A DNA stretch of 64,000 nt from positions 8,785,754 to 8,849,753 of the forward strand of contig NC_081142.1 in assembly GCF_958295425.1 (NCBI RefSeq). Reading direction: 5' to 3'. This document shows positions 13,101 through 33,100 of the stretch, piece after piece. The position numbers and the translations under genes were made by a program. The notes beneath the pieces are model-generated. The model made no database searches. It was not told the origin of the DNA and was given only the letters and a program-made list of their open reading frames with translations. Source of the DNA: Solea solea (Eukaryota > Chordata > Actinopteri > Pleuronectiformes > Soleidae). How positions within the stretch are numbered: position 1 is the stretch's first letter; each line of letters opens with the position of its first letter.

Positions 13101-16100
13101 TTCCCAAAGCCCTTCCATCGATAGCAAGAATGGTTTCTGTGGACATATCACAGACTGCAGCGCTCTGGCACACTGTACTGTACACCCACACATGGACACA
13201 ATGAAGAAGCATAATGAAACCATCTATCTTCTTGACACTAAAGGCTAGTATACAGAAGGAGCTCACTGTCCTATAAATCTTTCCCATAACCTCAGCCCAT
13301 TTGGTCTGTGCTACCATTAAGATCCAGTTAAAGTGCACTTTGGTCTCTTTTCCCCTCTCTGCCATGTTTTTCTATGTTGAGCATGGAGGTCCAACTGTGA
13401 GACGTGGCAGGAGATGTAAGGGAGATGAGACAAAGACTTGCAGTAGAGAAGTTGTGTTCCCCATAGTGTACCGTCAGGAAATTTAACATTTAACGTTTAA
13501 CTGATAAAACTGGAGACCTCAAGTTCACTTGGTTAAGGATCCATGAGCCTGGGAGTACGCTATGCTTTGTGCCAACCTAACCCTAGACTCTTGTGTTTCT
13601 GTTTGTTTGAGCAGCAAAACATGGTCTCCAAAACATGATGATGGCTAATACTTAAAGTATGGTTAGGTTAAGGTTAGGGCGACACTTTGTTTAGGCTGTC
13701 TAAAAGAAGTGAATGCAGTGTCCTAAGAAGAATAGTTGTGCAAACCTGTGTGTGTGTGTGTGTGTCATATGCATATGCCTGCGGGTGTGTAAGATAGCAA
13801 GAAACACTGAGTGTTCGGCCAAGGACAACAACAAGTTTCTTTTGGACAGAAGAGCCAGTCATGAATCAGGTGTGATACCTGCACCCAGCATTAACAGGAA
13901 CGCCAAAACAAACATACAGCCAAAAGTGGAGCTTAGTTCAGCTCAACTTCTCCCTGCATGTAAGTAGTTTCTGAGGTGTTGAAATTGTCACTTTTACTTT
14001 ACTGTAAAAAAAAACACACTCATTTGAACTCTCACACAGAAACACTTGTATTTCAGACATACATTGATCTGGGTCTACACAGGTATCTGTAGATAACCAT
14101 CCATTTGAATATACATGATTGGTCAGTAATAATAGATAGAGTAATTCCTCCCAATTCAAACTGGTGGTCTCACCTCTGCCAGCTGGAATGATGTTAATCT
14201 TCACAATGAGAACAAAAAGTCTTTAAATACAACATGCAAACAAATATGGCTGCCAGAGAAGACAGGTTCTTACGCCATGTTTTAGGTCATGTAGTTAAGT
14301 AAGTGTGATACGTTGTTTACGTTTGACTTCTGGTTCTACCACTGACTTGGATGTATTAAACAATTACTGAGAGCAGCAACATTTCCCATTTGGTGAAAAG
14401 ATAAAACTGTTAAAGCAAAAGGCAAAGTGGCTGCAAAGCTGCAAATTAGCCAGGTATTCTCACTGCATTGTCCCTGATAAATAAGGATTAATTGAATTGA
14501 ACACCCATGCATTACAATCAATTCAGCTTTTTCAAAAACAAAACAACAAAAAAAAACATTATTTTGTTCAATGACAAAATACATTTATTTATTTCTGTAA
14601 CTCAAGTGTAGACAGATTCCAAAAGTCAAATATTTGCTGTTGCAATTCAGATGCCATTTGCTTAATTTATAGGGCAGTGTTCCTTTCAGAGTAATGTATC
14701 CACGTTCACAGTTGCAGGGAACTGTTAAGTTCATCAGTGCGTACTGTACATGGACATGCTTCGCAGTGATGTTACAGTAATCAGATCCTTCCACGTTTTA
14801 TTGCACCTACTGGAGCTGTGATTTCACATTGTCAGGACTGATTTGCAACTGGCGTTGTCTCCATTTCCGTACGTGTGTATGTGTGTGTCTACAAGCGAAT
14901 GTACTGATTAATGAGTCCGCCTGTACCTAAGAACAATCTGACAGTTATGGGCTCAAAGCTAATGTGAGCTGCTGGGTTTACAGGTTAGGGCCGGGCCAGC
15001 CAGGTGTGACCAGAGTGGAGATGCATGGTTCTGGACAGGCCGCCCTCCAGTCCCCATCAGGGGTGGCCGAGCGGACACAGCCATTTTACAGGAGGGGTGG
15101 TAAGTATTCAGTTTCAGTGTCATGCAGGGGTAACGCTTGCAACTACACCCCTCAGCCCCTGCACACCCCACCCTGCCTCCCTCAGCACCAGTATCCATTA
15201 TGTCCCAATATACTCCTCAATCCTCCTTCCTCCCCCACTGAGCTCAAGCTGCCATCTCATGACCCAGTGCTCTCCCAGACTGTTTGTTTCACTGCTGTAA
15301 ATGTCACCTGAGTTACACTCTTTGCTCTCCACAGACTGGCCTTCATTTGCCACCCTTTAAAGAAAAAAAAAAGGCCCTCGCTCATATTTCATGTTTTCTC
15401 GTTTTTACTACGTGCAAGAGAATGCTTTTCCTCTCCCATTCACTCAGTCATGCGATGACACACAAACGCCAAAATGTCTTTCCCTGCGTCATATTTTTGT
15501 TTTCTACTTCAGAGTTCATGACTTTGCTGAGCTGTGGTGGTGTCCACGCTTGAAAGCACTGGACTGCTAGGGTGACTGTATACATGTGTGTCTGAGGTTT
15601 TTCACAAATCTAAAATTAAACTAACCACTAGTTTATGGGCCTTTGAAGCCATTTGTAGGAAAGACAGCATTAAACAAGTATTCCCACTCATAAGACACTT
15701 TTGGCAGCTAGTTCCGCTCATAATAACATGCAGTTGTGACAGCGAATGGGGCAGAACAAAAAAATAATACTAGAATGAACATATCCGTCCTTAAGCTGTG
15801 GTGATGTGGAATTTTACAGCTGCATAACATGCCAAAATCGAACTTGTTCTATGGAATGTTCATGCTGGAAAACTCACTTCCTCTTGGGTCTGAGGACTGA
15901 AATCACTCATGTGTATTTTAAAAAATATCAAACATTTAACATCACTGTACGTCTTGAGTTCAGCAGGAATTTGGGCACGAGGCCCTTACATCATTAAACA
16001 CTTACAATCTTGGATGTTGACGTGAACAAGAAACATTCACAATCGTTCCATGATGCATGTCGGTACTCTGTGGGCGCCGCGAAGGGCCCGGTTTGACAGT

Positions 16101-17148
16101 GATGACAGTGTGATTAATGCCCATCTCCTTTCTCACTCACACACAAACTTCACGCAGCTGAAGGAAGCTGCCAACAGTGCTAACAGCGTTCATGGGACGA
16201 TAAGATGCAAACTGGTCAAATTCATTTTGCCAATCTCAACAAATACACTGAATATTGTGAATATTTAGGAACAAATGTTTGATTACTTTTATAGAAACTC
16301 AAAGAAAATCATTGCATATATTCAAGTTTCAAGTGTATACTTCAAGTTTGTGAGTAGTTTGGGAGTTTCTAACCATGGTCCATTTGAAACTTGGCTGAAG
16401 TTTCAAAGAGACTAAGGGGAAATGTGCTGTAATTCATGCAGTTTGGAAATTGTAGTATTTGAGAGTAAAATGCCTATAAAATAATTCTGCACAACTGACA
16501 AGTTACCTGACATTTTCTTTACTAATGGAACTTTATCGGGAATCTGATGCAATATATCACTAATTGTTGGTAATGAATAAAAAAAACCTCCAGGAGTAAC
16601 AATTACAAATGCCACGCATATCGTTGGAGATGTTTTTTCACCAGAGCACTTTGCGGTTGATTCATGCCTCAACAGTCAAAGTAATTTGCTGAAGAGATGC
16701 TGTGATGTGATGAAACTTTTCACCTCTGAAACCACTTTTGTTCATCTCAGTAGCGTGATTAATCTTCCATCGGTCCTCTATAAAGGAGTCTCTGTGGTGT
16801 ATGAAGAGTTTGTGTGAATCCAGTGTGTGCTGAGGGCCAAATGGTCAGTCAGAGTAAGAGGAGACTTAGGCTGGCACACTGATTCCATGCCAAGACAAGC
16901 TATCAGGCTAAATAGACAAGCCCCTTGACAAACTGCTCCATATTCTGCTCTGCCAAGTCTTATGGCAAACTGAGGATAGCTTAATGGAAACCATGGTTTA
17001 AACCTGAACCTCACTGTTTTTCTTTCTCCATTTCTCCATTTTATATGAACATGATGAATGCAATCCAATTAAATATTGAACAAATGTCAGAAACGTACCT
17101 TTTAGAATCATCCAAAATTCACATATGTAAAACGTTTCTTCAATAACT

Positions 17149-17154
17149 TTTATT
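17149..17154 (-). other. Candidate lpxn polyadenylation signal
   Basis: The plus strand reads TTTATT here, which is AATAAA on the lpxn strand, about 330 bases beyond the lpxn stop codon. It is the nearest canonical hexamer I saw downstream. No cDNA evidence is available, so the assignment is a guess from position. Confidence 0.4.
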
Positions 17155-17482
17155 ACAGGAAATAAGTATTTTCCTGTGTTTAACAACCGTGTCATTCATT
17201 ATTTTACTATGTTAGCATTTTCCCTTGATATCTTTACACAACTACTGGTAATTTACATCACACTCCTTGTTAGGCACTCTTAACCATGTAATTCATCTTA
17301 GTAGTATCCAAAAGCACTTGTCATGTAGCTCTGTCAGCCATGAAATTGTGAAATGTCTATTTCTCTTCTGCAAATACAATGTGTGTGATGTAAGAAGTAT
17401 AGATGTTTACTTTTGAATGAATGTGAAACTGAACATCTACAGTGTATCCTCTGCATGATCTCTGTGTTAAGTCCTGCATTCC

Positions 17483-20400
17483 CTACACGAAGAGTTTGTT
17501 AAAGCAAGTGGCGCAGTAAGGTTTCCCCTTCTGCTCCTTGAAGATGCCTTGGCTGAGCTGCCGCAGACAGAAGGCGCACACAAAGTGCTCAGGGTGAAAC
17601 TTGCGATTGAGAGCGGAGATGCAGCGGCCTGTGATGGGCACACCACAGCCGCCGCACAGAGTGCCTTGCCTGGAATGGAAGTGCACCGAGCAGAGAGGTC
17701 GACCGTCCAACTCCATAAAGCAGCCATTGGTGAAAGGCTGCCGGCAGTCCTGGATATCAAGACAGAAGAGGAGGACAGGTGAAGTTTAAAGGCAGGAGGG
17801 AGTATAAAGACAGGTAGAAAGCGTAGAGATGGTAACATGGAGCATTGTTTCTGTTTTTAAATTATAATACCAGTAACTTTTTTTGAGGTTTTGCTTGTCG
17901 ATCAAATATTATACCAAAAGCTTTACTTTATCATCAAAATGATAAGTAGTCGAATGTTACCGAGTTTGGATGAATGATGTCTGATCGCTCATGTATTTTT
18001 GGGGGCTTGCAGGAAGTTCATCATCACATTATAACACTTAAGATGAGAATCACTCTACAGTTTACTGGACAAGCTGTAGCAACAGCTCATTCATGACCAA
18101 AATTAACTTTTTAAGGTACTAAACTGGTCAAATTCATAATGAATTATTTGATTAAAGATACTCGGCCACTTCTTTGGGAAATATTTGACGTCCACAAACA
18201 CTCTGGAATTAGATTTACAACAGCAAGGGACTTAGATAAAGTGAAGCCCTGCTATGTATAATGATGTTTAGGTTCTGTGTAAATGGCGAGCCATGTAACT
18301 GGCAGATATTACAAGATAACAGTTCATTATGTTAAGGTTTGTGGATTTGTGGTATTTTTGGGGATACAAAACTTGACATTGTCACCGTAACATCAAATTT
18401 GAAAGAAATGTACCTTTAAAATTTGTTTGAGTAAAGAAGAAGTATAGCCGAAAACGGAGCCTTTTTTTTTTTTTAACCAGATGCCAAATGCAGAAGTGGG
18501 TTTGAAGAGAACGTAAAAGATACCCACACTGAGAAATATGGTTTCCTTGATTTATTTGCATTCATCAGGCATACGGTTTTCATCAGGTTTGTGGACAAAA
18601 TGTTGCAAATAAAGCTAACGTGTGGGTATCATTCTCATTTCTTGTCAGGCTTGTGCGCAATTCAAAGCTGTGTGTGTGGTCCGGGCTATGAGGCTTACTG
18701 CACAGACGAAGCACTCTGGATGCCAGGTGCCATTGGCTGCAGTCAGGTAGTTCTCCTTCACTGACTCACCACAGCCAGAGCACTTGGGAGCAAAGAGGTA
18801 GTAGAAGTCCTTGTGACAATATGGCTTCCCATCTTTCTCTAGGAAACCTAGGACGAGTATGAGATACGTGCAAAACATTGAAAGCAACAAAATATTAAAT
18901 CATTTGAAAATGCTTGTTGAAGTTGTGGTTTCCTTAGGAGAAAAACGAATCTACAAGCCTGTAACCTTCAGGTCCAAATAGGCCTCCACAGTATGTGCAG
19001 AAGAAGTGCTCGGGATGCCAAGTCTGGTCGAGCGCTGTCAAGATGTTCTGGTTAACCAAACAGACATATCAATATTATTTCTTGCTTTTACATCACTTTG
19101 AGATTAGTAAGACTCTTCTCATTTCACAGATGTCAGACAGCACAAACATGTGAATTGTAAAACACAAAGTGAATCAAAAGAGAAGTTTTGCATTACGTTC
19201 TGATTTATGGCTTTGGTCTGCTACAAACTCTCAGCCCCGTCTGCAGAACCCAGTATGGTTTTGTGCTTTATTTATTAATTTGATATGTGGATACATCTAG
19301 GAAAATGAATTATGTACCGCTTTGAGTGTTTTGTTTTTTGTCATCATCCAATCTTCAAAAGATTATTGTGTAAATTGACGGATGTAATATATGACAGAAT
19401 AAATTAAGAACAGCTCAACTGGGTTTCGAATGGACATTTTGTGCTGCCAGATATTCACCACTTAATTCATACAACCATAAATGGCTGTAACACACATTTC
19501 GGTCAATGTGGAGATTTCTTTAACATGTTGTTTTTATTAGTCGTTCTCTCTATAACCATAGGATCATATGTTGATCAATCTTTTCTCACCTGTAAAATGG
19601 GTCCTTTGCAATACGAACAGCGAGGTGAGAAGAGGTGGTGATAGTCTTTGTCACAGTACGGTTGTCCGTCTCGCTCCAAGAAGCCTGTGGTGATCAGCTC
19701 TGTTTTACAAACCACACACACAAAGTGCTCCGGGTGCCACACTTCACCCAGTGCAGTGATCATCTGAAGAGAGGAAAGAACATGGAAGAACAAGCAGTTT
19801 TTACCTGTTCTATCATGTTAAATGGAATCACTTAACCTCTCAAATCTCACTCTTGTCCTGTCCTAAAATATTTATTTCAGTGACTTACTGTACCTTTCCC
19901 ACAATGCATTTGTTGCAGGAGGCACAGTGGCCCTTGGCTGTGGTGCGTACTCCAATCTTCTCCAGGTCAGAACTCAGTCCTCCCAGCAGGTCATCTATAG
20001 TATCGGTTTTTGTGGTTCTGGTCGAAGTCTCTGCATCAGAACCTGCTTTGCTGCTGCTCTTGTTGTTCTCTTGTTGTCCCTCATTTATCTTCCTTTTTAT
20101 GGACTGCTTTTGTGTAAGTGGTGGAGGGGTTGCTGAAGCGGCTGGATCCTAAATTATTAACACAAATAGCCACAGACATCTTTTGTTTTTAGCAGTTTAG
20201 TTGACAGTCAATTTTTACAGGGTCAATTCCACCTCTCAAGGCTGAGTGGTGTTAAGATTAGTACAATGCTGCCCTCTGTTGTTCAGTCTGGTTCATTCCA
20301 CTCAGTTGAATATTTAACCCACTGTTGTACGATTTTCTCTTTTGTAATGTCTTCATGAAAATGCAAAAATACACTTCTCATTGACAAAATTTTTTAAAAT

Positions 20401-21729
20401 AAATCAGTTTCTATACTGACCTCTCTTTCCACCAGACCCATCAGATCTTGCAAAACAGTGTCCAACTCCTTAGTGGGAGAGTCTGGGTTCGAGAAAGCTG
20501 CCACGGAAGATGGAAGATCACTGAACCCAAAGAGAGAAAATTTTAACTTGAGAGCATAATGCCTCACATTCTAAAATTAAATGTCAATAAAACCAACCAC
20601 GTAATCCTAATTTGCTAATCTGTCAATCTGTTTAATGTAAACTGGTTTAAAAGTGATACAAGTGAAAAGAAAAGTGTTAAAATGTAGTTTTTATTATTGT
20701 ATTTAATGCAATGAAAATAACAGTTTCTGTTCTAAACTATTTTATTCAAACTTATAATTGAAATCAGGGTTCAGAAAGGACACTGATTACAGTAAGGTGG
20801 TTCACCTGTAGACATTTGAGTCAGCTGAGCCTTTTTCTTTCTTGTCAAGTACAGAATAGTCTGCAGCTGGCACCTGTGGACATACCATCAACACTCAGTT
20901 GACACAGAGTTGTTGCAATCATGTGCAAAGAGCAGATGTTGACTCATTTTGGTGACAACTGAAAAAAGCACAAGGTAATGATCCTGCTCGTTATGAAACA
21001 ACAAGATTATAACCGTTGTGCTTTTGTAGTCACCTCTCTTTTGACTGCATCATCCGTGCTGTTTTCCTTGACACTCTTTGAAGCAGCTGCCTCCAGTGCA
21101 AGCTCCTGCAACAGCAGATCTGTGACAGGATACAGGCAACACATTAACACTAGCACTACATTAACACTCTTACAAAGGCATGCAGGCATATGTTGTACAG
21201 TATACAGACAACCACTATAACACAGTGGTTTTTCTTTCAGGTTTACTGATGTAAACAAGAGGAAGTTCAGCACTAAGTGACACATCGTGCACCTTGATAT
21301 GAAGATCAAGACCTGAGGTTACTTCATGCAACTCGGCTTCCTCAGGAAGTGATGGTGGTTTAAGCATGTTGCAGAAGCGAAACTTGAAAAAATGTTGTAA
21401 AAATCCAATTAAATGAAAAATGTGTTTTTAAGGATAAAGTCCTTTTTGAGGTAATTAACAACACGGCTGTTTGAAAATAAAAATAAAATTGTCAGCTTTA
21501 AGTACCATTTGAAAATCTCTTATTCATCACATATAGAGTGCACAGTATATACAGACAGATACGACACTGGGATCTTATTTCACAAACTGTTCTTTATTTC
21601 ATATGTAGTTTACAACTCATTTGTAAATACTAGGAAAACACACTAATGAAAAAACAAGAATGATGTTAACCAATCAGGTTGAGGAGAATGAACAGAGTGA
21701 AAGAAAGTTGACTTACCAAGCTCATCCAT
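17483..21729 (-). CDS. lpxn: Leupaxin (paxillin-family LIM adaptor), 9 coding exons
   Basis: Coding exons, 5' to 3' on minus: 21717-21729, 21034-21119, 20806-20873, 20421-20520, 19894-20148, 19590-19763, 18966-19047, 18699-18847, 17483-17749. All have GT-AG introns with matching phases; they total 1194 nt, 397 aa (human leupaxin is about 386). The protein starts [15 protein letters not shown], an LD motif. Further LD motifs are [14 protein letters not shown] (about aa 74-87) and [16 protein letters not shown] (about 140-155). Four LIM zinc-binding domains follow from C164 to the end, each with the WHPEHF/KFHPEHF core, finishing CFNKLFV as in paxillins. Known family role: focal-adhesion and podosome adaptor binding FAK/PYK2, mainly in leukocytes. 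Length and only three obvious LD motifs favour leupaxin over paxillin. It is divergent from scyl3, whose ATG lies 1.8 kb away. Confidence 0.93.
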
Positions 21730-23507
21730 GTTGCTTCTTCCTGCTCTCAGCACAAAAGCGACTTGAAGGTGCGTTGAGTGTACAGATTTTTTTTTTCAGT
21801 TTTTCTGGGTTTTTTTTTCTAGTAGTTACTAAGGTGACCAATTTGTATTTCACACTTCACTTCTTCACTTCCTCTGACATCATTTGAGCCCATTTGTTAC
21901 TTAAGCAAAGCATCAACATTAAGTGTGAGATGTTTTTGGAAGCAGGGGAAGCCATAGACTACATAAGTTGGATACTACCAGAGCAGATGTGTCTAAGTCA
22001 GAGGTCTCAAACTTGCAGCCCGTGGTCCACTTACGGCCCCCTATGTGGCCCTCCTCTTAATATCAAGTTATAATGATTTATTTCTGTCATTTTTAAAAAA
22101 AAAATTGCACAGACTCATTTTGCATCACAACTACATTTATCTTTTGTTCCATATCAAAACAGGCACTTTTATTATGACATTTTATTTAAATATCGGAAAC
22201 AAAAAACATTATTTCGATATAATTGTGGACCTCCTGACCAGACAAGACTGGCCCCCAGGTCGTTTGAGTTTGAGACCCCTGGTCCAAGTCATGGCTGTTT
22301 CATTCTGCCATTCATGCTGTAATTTATTGTTGTGTTATATTATATTTATGTATTATGTATGTATATTTAAGTATTGAAAACTTTAGCTTCAAATAATTTG
22401 CCATTTGTTTTACTTTTACACCAGGCAACAAAATGCACTTTAAATAAAAATAATAAATAAACATATATATGATACAAATTTACATTGAACAATTAAACCA
22501 CATTATTTATAGTAACACTACATTTCCATGTGGCGGTGTGAGAGTGTGTACGTGCAATAAAGAGTTATACATTATCGATATATATCGATATATAGTTATG
22601 CATCCTTGGCTCACGTGCACACACTCCAAAATGTCACGCTTCTTCGACGTGAACGCGCGCGTGTGGCCTCTACTGACTCCAATGTAGAAAATGAGGAGTC
22701 ATTACGATCAATGTTATACACCGTGGAGCAAAAATTGGAATAAAATTTGATGTATTCGCTTAATACAAATAGCTTAAGTTCCAGATTTAGTTTTCACTTT
22801 GACTTTACTCACCATTTGGCAGTCACTTCGGTGCGCGCACACCTGCGTTATCTCGCCCCACTTTCGTCACAACCATTTTTCTTCGGAGTAGGGGGGGCTT
22901 GATCTATTTCTGTGAATTTAAAATGTACAATTTGAAATTCTAATGTACAGTGACACGTTTTATGGTGTAAAATAATAAACAATGACAGCCTTTCCTGAAA
23001 TCGTGTGCAGAACAGCTTTAGTGGCTTAATTCTTAACAACTTAGAAGTAACACTGTCCCACATGATCTGGTTTCGTCCTTTACCGGAAAGGTCTGTGTTT
23101 ACAGCACAGCCTTCGCTCCACGTTAGCATCGTAGATTTGACGACCGGTACACAGGAATATATTTGTGTTTTTAACAATTAATATCATTTTAACGTTTTGT
23201 TTGAAAGTACATTCGGTTAACCGCGTGACACACAGCTGTTAGCATGGTCGATTGGATGCGTAGCGACGCGGCAATGACTTGGTGGCTAACGTAGCGCTGA
23301 GGTTAGCCAGACAGGCAACTAAAGCCAACGGCAGCTAACTTGTCATCACGACAGCGGCGACACATCCAATCCAAACACACAGGTATTTACGGATACAACT
23401 TTCTCTTATAACATCCTCGTCTTTACGACAGACAACATGACACTGCTGCTGTTTTACGTCTAGCCGTCCCCTGCACACTGCCCTGCAGGTCCAGGGCAAG
23501 TGCGGAC
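21730..23507. other. Divergent lpxn-scyl3 intergenic region with candidate scyl3 5' UTR exon
   Basis: Apart from the hAT-like MITE, this 1.8-kb stretch holds the two 5' ends. A good donor (ACACAG|gtattt) ends at 23382 and an acceptor (ccctgcag) ends at 23488, 19 bases before the scyl3 ATG. This suggests a non-coding first exon ending at 23382 and a short 106-bp intron. The stretch 23080-23500 is richer in CG dinucleotides than the surroundings, as expected for a housekeeping promoter. No TATA box was seen. Confidence 0.5.
21999..22281. mobile_element. hAT-like non-autonomous DNA transposon (MITE)
   Basis: A 283-bp element with inverted ends: the left begins CAGAGGTCTCAAACTTGCAG and the right ends TTTGAGTTTGAGACCCCTG. 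It is flanked by an 8-bp duplication, GTCTAAGT at 21991-21998 and GTCCAAGT at 22282-22289 (one mismatch). The 8-bp target duplication and the CAGxGGTCTCAAACT end are typical of hAT elements. There is no transposase ORF. It lies in the lpxn-scyl3 intergenic region. Confidence 0.8.
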
Positions 23508-29458
<5,951 letters not shown>

Positions 29459-30149
29459 TGAAACTGCTCTGCAGCCACTTCACAGCCAGCTGGAAGTTGC
29501 TCCAGTTCTCATTTAACATGATGCAGTAAGAGGAATGTGCTGGGACATTCTATAACCTTTTACTGGTTGGGACATTTAATAGCAGTTAGTTTGTAACTCT
29601 CTTTTGAACAGGAAGGATTGGCTGCTCATCATATTGTTAGACTTGGATAAATGAAGCCACTCTTTATTTTTTGCCATTTTATACAAGTCACCCTGATATA
29701 AATTAGGATCTTAATCAGAGGTGAATGTCTTTTATTTTATTTTTTTTTTTTAAATGTGCCAAATTTACTAGCGGCATCAAGATCAAGACACCCTTTTTGG
29801 CAAGTTAGAATTTGTCCGAAACGTGTCAGGTTTGATTTACAGAAAGCTTGCACTTTGAATGAATGTATAATATGAAGTACATAATTTATTAGTAGGTCTT
29901 TGGTTGCTGGTGAAATAAAGATTTTACTGTTTCAGAAATGGCTCTGTTCTCTGTGCTTTTTTTTAACCTATACTATGCCATTTCTAGTGAGGACAGTAAA
30001 ACCTTACAATCCAATGCTTTGTATTCAAACAAGTTTAATAAACATTATAAAACAAAAGGTTTTTTTTTAAAAAAAAGGGAAGACAAACAATTTTCAGTAG
30101 CAGCAATGGGTATGATAGACTTTTTTTCTACTTATAATGTAAATTAAAG
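29459..30149. other. 3'-3' intergenic region between scyl3 and firrm
   Basis: This 691-bp gap holds the scyl3 3' UTR with its signal at 29914-29919 and, on the other strand, the firrm 3' UTR. ATTAAA on the minus strand at 30034-30039 is a candidate firrm signal. The two inferred transcript ends approach within about 100 bp. Confidence 0.6.
29914..29919 (+). other. scyl3 polyadenylation signal AATAAA
   Basis: AATAAA lies 456 bases after the scyl3 stop codon and is followed by a T-rich stretch. It is the only canonical hexamer before the convergent firrm gene. Confidence 0.7.
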
Positions 30150-33100
30150 CTAAAGCTGCTTGATAGTTTGCCCAGCTGCACTAATGTGGTTTATGAGGGT
30201 GTGCAGTTCCTGTAGTTTGGATTCCAGCCACTGTGGTGGAGCAGAAGAGTTGGCTTGGCCCTCAATCAGAGCCTGAAGGGCTTTTAAAGCACTCTCAGCT
30301 GTCTGGATGTAGCGACCGTACTCCTCTGCACTGGTCTCCTGCCGAGCTCTTTTTGGACATGGCTAAGGGGGGAGGAAATATTCATGTTAGTTATTCAAAG
30401 ATGTGTCTACTGTGACTGAATTTTTAACATTGTTTAAAAATAACAAACCGTACTTTTAATAGTAATGTGCTATATGTACAAAACTTACAGACCATTACTC
30501 AGTGAGGTTTTTACCAAGCTAATATATTTTTGAATGGTATTGCAAATATTGAAATGTCACCAACCTTCATAAAATATAATATCTATATGTGTAACTTCAA
30601 AGAGCGTTTTCAAACTTAGGCTTTACAAATAAATGCTGTTTCCAGTTACTTTCTGGTGAACTCACATTTAATTTTCCTCTTTAATCCCCAGTGTTTGTTT
30701 GTCTGTCTGCCAAATTACTCACACCAAAGAAAGCAATGCCTTGGTAAATTCAATGCAACATGCACGGCCTCTAAGTTTTTTAGGGAGTAGTATGATCATC
30801 AAACTCACATTGGCCAGCAGCCGCTCAGTGACTACATGTCACAATGTTGTGCATGAACATGCATTTTCCCAAAGCTTGTGAATAAATTTGAACTAAACCA
30901 AATGATGCTACTAACCTCTGAATCTGTAACAGCTTCAGTAGGCTGTTTGTTACAATCATTTTCTTCCTTGTGTTCCAGCCTCTCATTATGTTGCTCGATC
31001 TCTGCTGTCTCCATCTTGAGCCTGTGTAGCCGTGACTCTGCATCTTCTCGAGCATTAATGGTCTACAACGAAAATAGTCTCGTTCAAATGCGTCAGTTGA
31101 ACTTATGTAAAGGGTCATCACAATGTATCATCATCCCTTACCTTGCTGAGATAATTCACCACCTTTGTCTTTGTTTCTTCGTTGCTCAAACTTTGGGAAA
31201 TGACTTCCTCGTGGTTTGTAACCTTTAATAACAGAAGGGCAAATTAAAGTTTTGTTTGGGCATCAACGGTACCCAGCACTACATCTGAGACATGAATACA
31301 TTCAAAACTTATTCCTCTACTTCTGCAAAATGAGAGAAGGCCTCCAGGGCATGCTGATGTAGCAGCCATGGTCTGTCAGCCAGCAGGACTCCAAACAGAC
31401 TACTCAGCCTCGGCAGAATGTGACTCTGTGGGACCAGACAGTTTTGTGAGAATAAGACTGAAAGTGGTGAGCAAATTCAGAAGCAAATCTTATGTATAGT
31501 CTCAACTGATGATTATAACCATTATTAATTTCCACATGATTATTCCTTCTTTTTTTTTTGTTATTGTCGTATTGGATATGCTTTGACAGATTAAATCTTG
31601 AACCTTTACTGTTTTCTTTTTGATGATCAACACTTCCACCACTATTTAGCATAATCTAAAGAGAAGACCAGTAGAATATATTTTTTTAGGTATCACTGGT
31701 AAGGATTTAAAACTTTTAACTAAAATGTCCAATATATTCAAACCCTTGCAAAATGAGTTCACACAATGCTGGTTAAGCCTGATTAGCGCCACCTGACTGC
31801 TTCTCAGTATAGCGCTATTTATATCTCGTGTTCCCGCGAGACATTTGCGTGCTGCAGTTAAACAGTGTAAAACCCACTTATCCCTGCCCTGCTGATGTAT
31901 ACACATAAATGCTCCCTCAGTCAGGTCTGACTGACAGAATTGCCATCAGACCCGTTACATCACATAACAAATAACGTTACATCATTTCTCATCACAAAGA
32001 CCATACAATCACAAAACACAGCTGCAACTTTAAATTAGTACAAAACTAAAAATCCTCATTTGCAAAAGTGGTTTCAGTACCTGGGTGTCAGCAGGGACAA
32101 AAATCTTCCCCAGGGAGGCCAGGAACTCCAGAGCAGCCAGCAACAGCTGATCTGAACACTTTTGAGACATCAGAGCATCCACACACAACAGTGCCTGGAA
32201 GTAACACGTGCACAAATTCAGTCAACACAAGTGTTCTTCATTTTTCATCAGCTGAAAATTAACACATAGACAATATACCTGACAAATGAATTGAGGGTCT
32301 ACGTTCTTCACCAACACTGTCGACATGGACAAAAGCAGCTGCAGAGTGCACTGGAGCGCAGGCTGGGTCTGCACCTGGAGTGTGACAGATTACTATGGTA
32401 GTTATTTTTGGATTTATACCACATCTGTGTGTACGTGTGTGTGTGTGTGTGTTGTTGGATCTCACCTGATCTGAACTCATGCACAACCAGAGCTGCGTGA
32501 CCATCTTCATAACAGACAACACACACTGTTCTTGGAGAGATGACTGCCCTCGAACTACCACTAGGAGGGACAACAGCACCATGTTCTGGAGACAGGAGGG
32601 ACTCGGTGAATAAAAAATGTGATTGCCATTTTCCATTTCAGTTATACTTGTCTACTTCCTCGCATTGTTTTCTCTTACTTCCAACGCAACTATAATAACA
32701 GTTCACCATCCTGACACAGATGATTGTGGGGTTGTCGAAGATAATTATAAGGTTAGTAAAAGTTCACATCATTCATGTGCGATTATAATTACAATCAGTA
32801 GTACAATCCAGTCTTCTAAAAGCCAACTGTGAACTGTGAACCTTATTCATTTCAATAACATATTGTCAATTATTTGTATTTGCATGTTTATTGTCCATCT
32901 TCTAATGGTTATTGCATTGCATTTTACTTGCAGTACTTTGCATTGGCAAGTGGTGGCTTTAATTCACTCTTCTTTATTTTATCTTTATTTCTGCTATTGT
33001 ATGTGAAAACCTAATTGGCTCATTACCACATCTTCATTGTCACAGCTTGGGTTACAACAAAGGGTAAATGCATATTATGCAATATTAATACTATTTAATA

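Larger units (their letters stand above)
1..17148. other. Gene-poor left flank
   Basis: About 17 kb in which I recognise no gene. Reading frames here are short, unrelated to known families and lack consistent splice sites. Contents: a poly-C run at 788-799, degenerate hAT-like sequence around 340-790, an interspersed repeat split by an insertion (3010-5190), GT and CA microsatellites, a SINE tail (10038-10145), and a probable fragment of the 3010-5190 repeat near 10760-10800. GC-richer, less repetitive stretches at 9080-9340 and 14950-15110 could be regulatory or untranslated exons, but nothing proves it. Confidence 0.5.

Noticed and set aside
14964..15311. 115-codon plus-strand ORF with a splice-like context (ttttacag-like acceptor, GTG|gtaagt donor at about 15100)
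   Set aside because: The upstream pyrimidine tract is poor, no neighbouring exon in phase was found and I recognise no family. It is kept only as part of the gene-poor flank.
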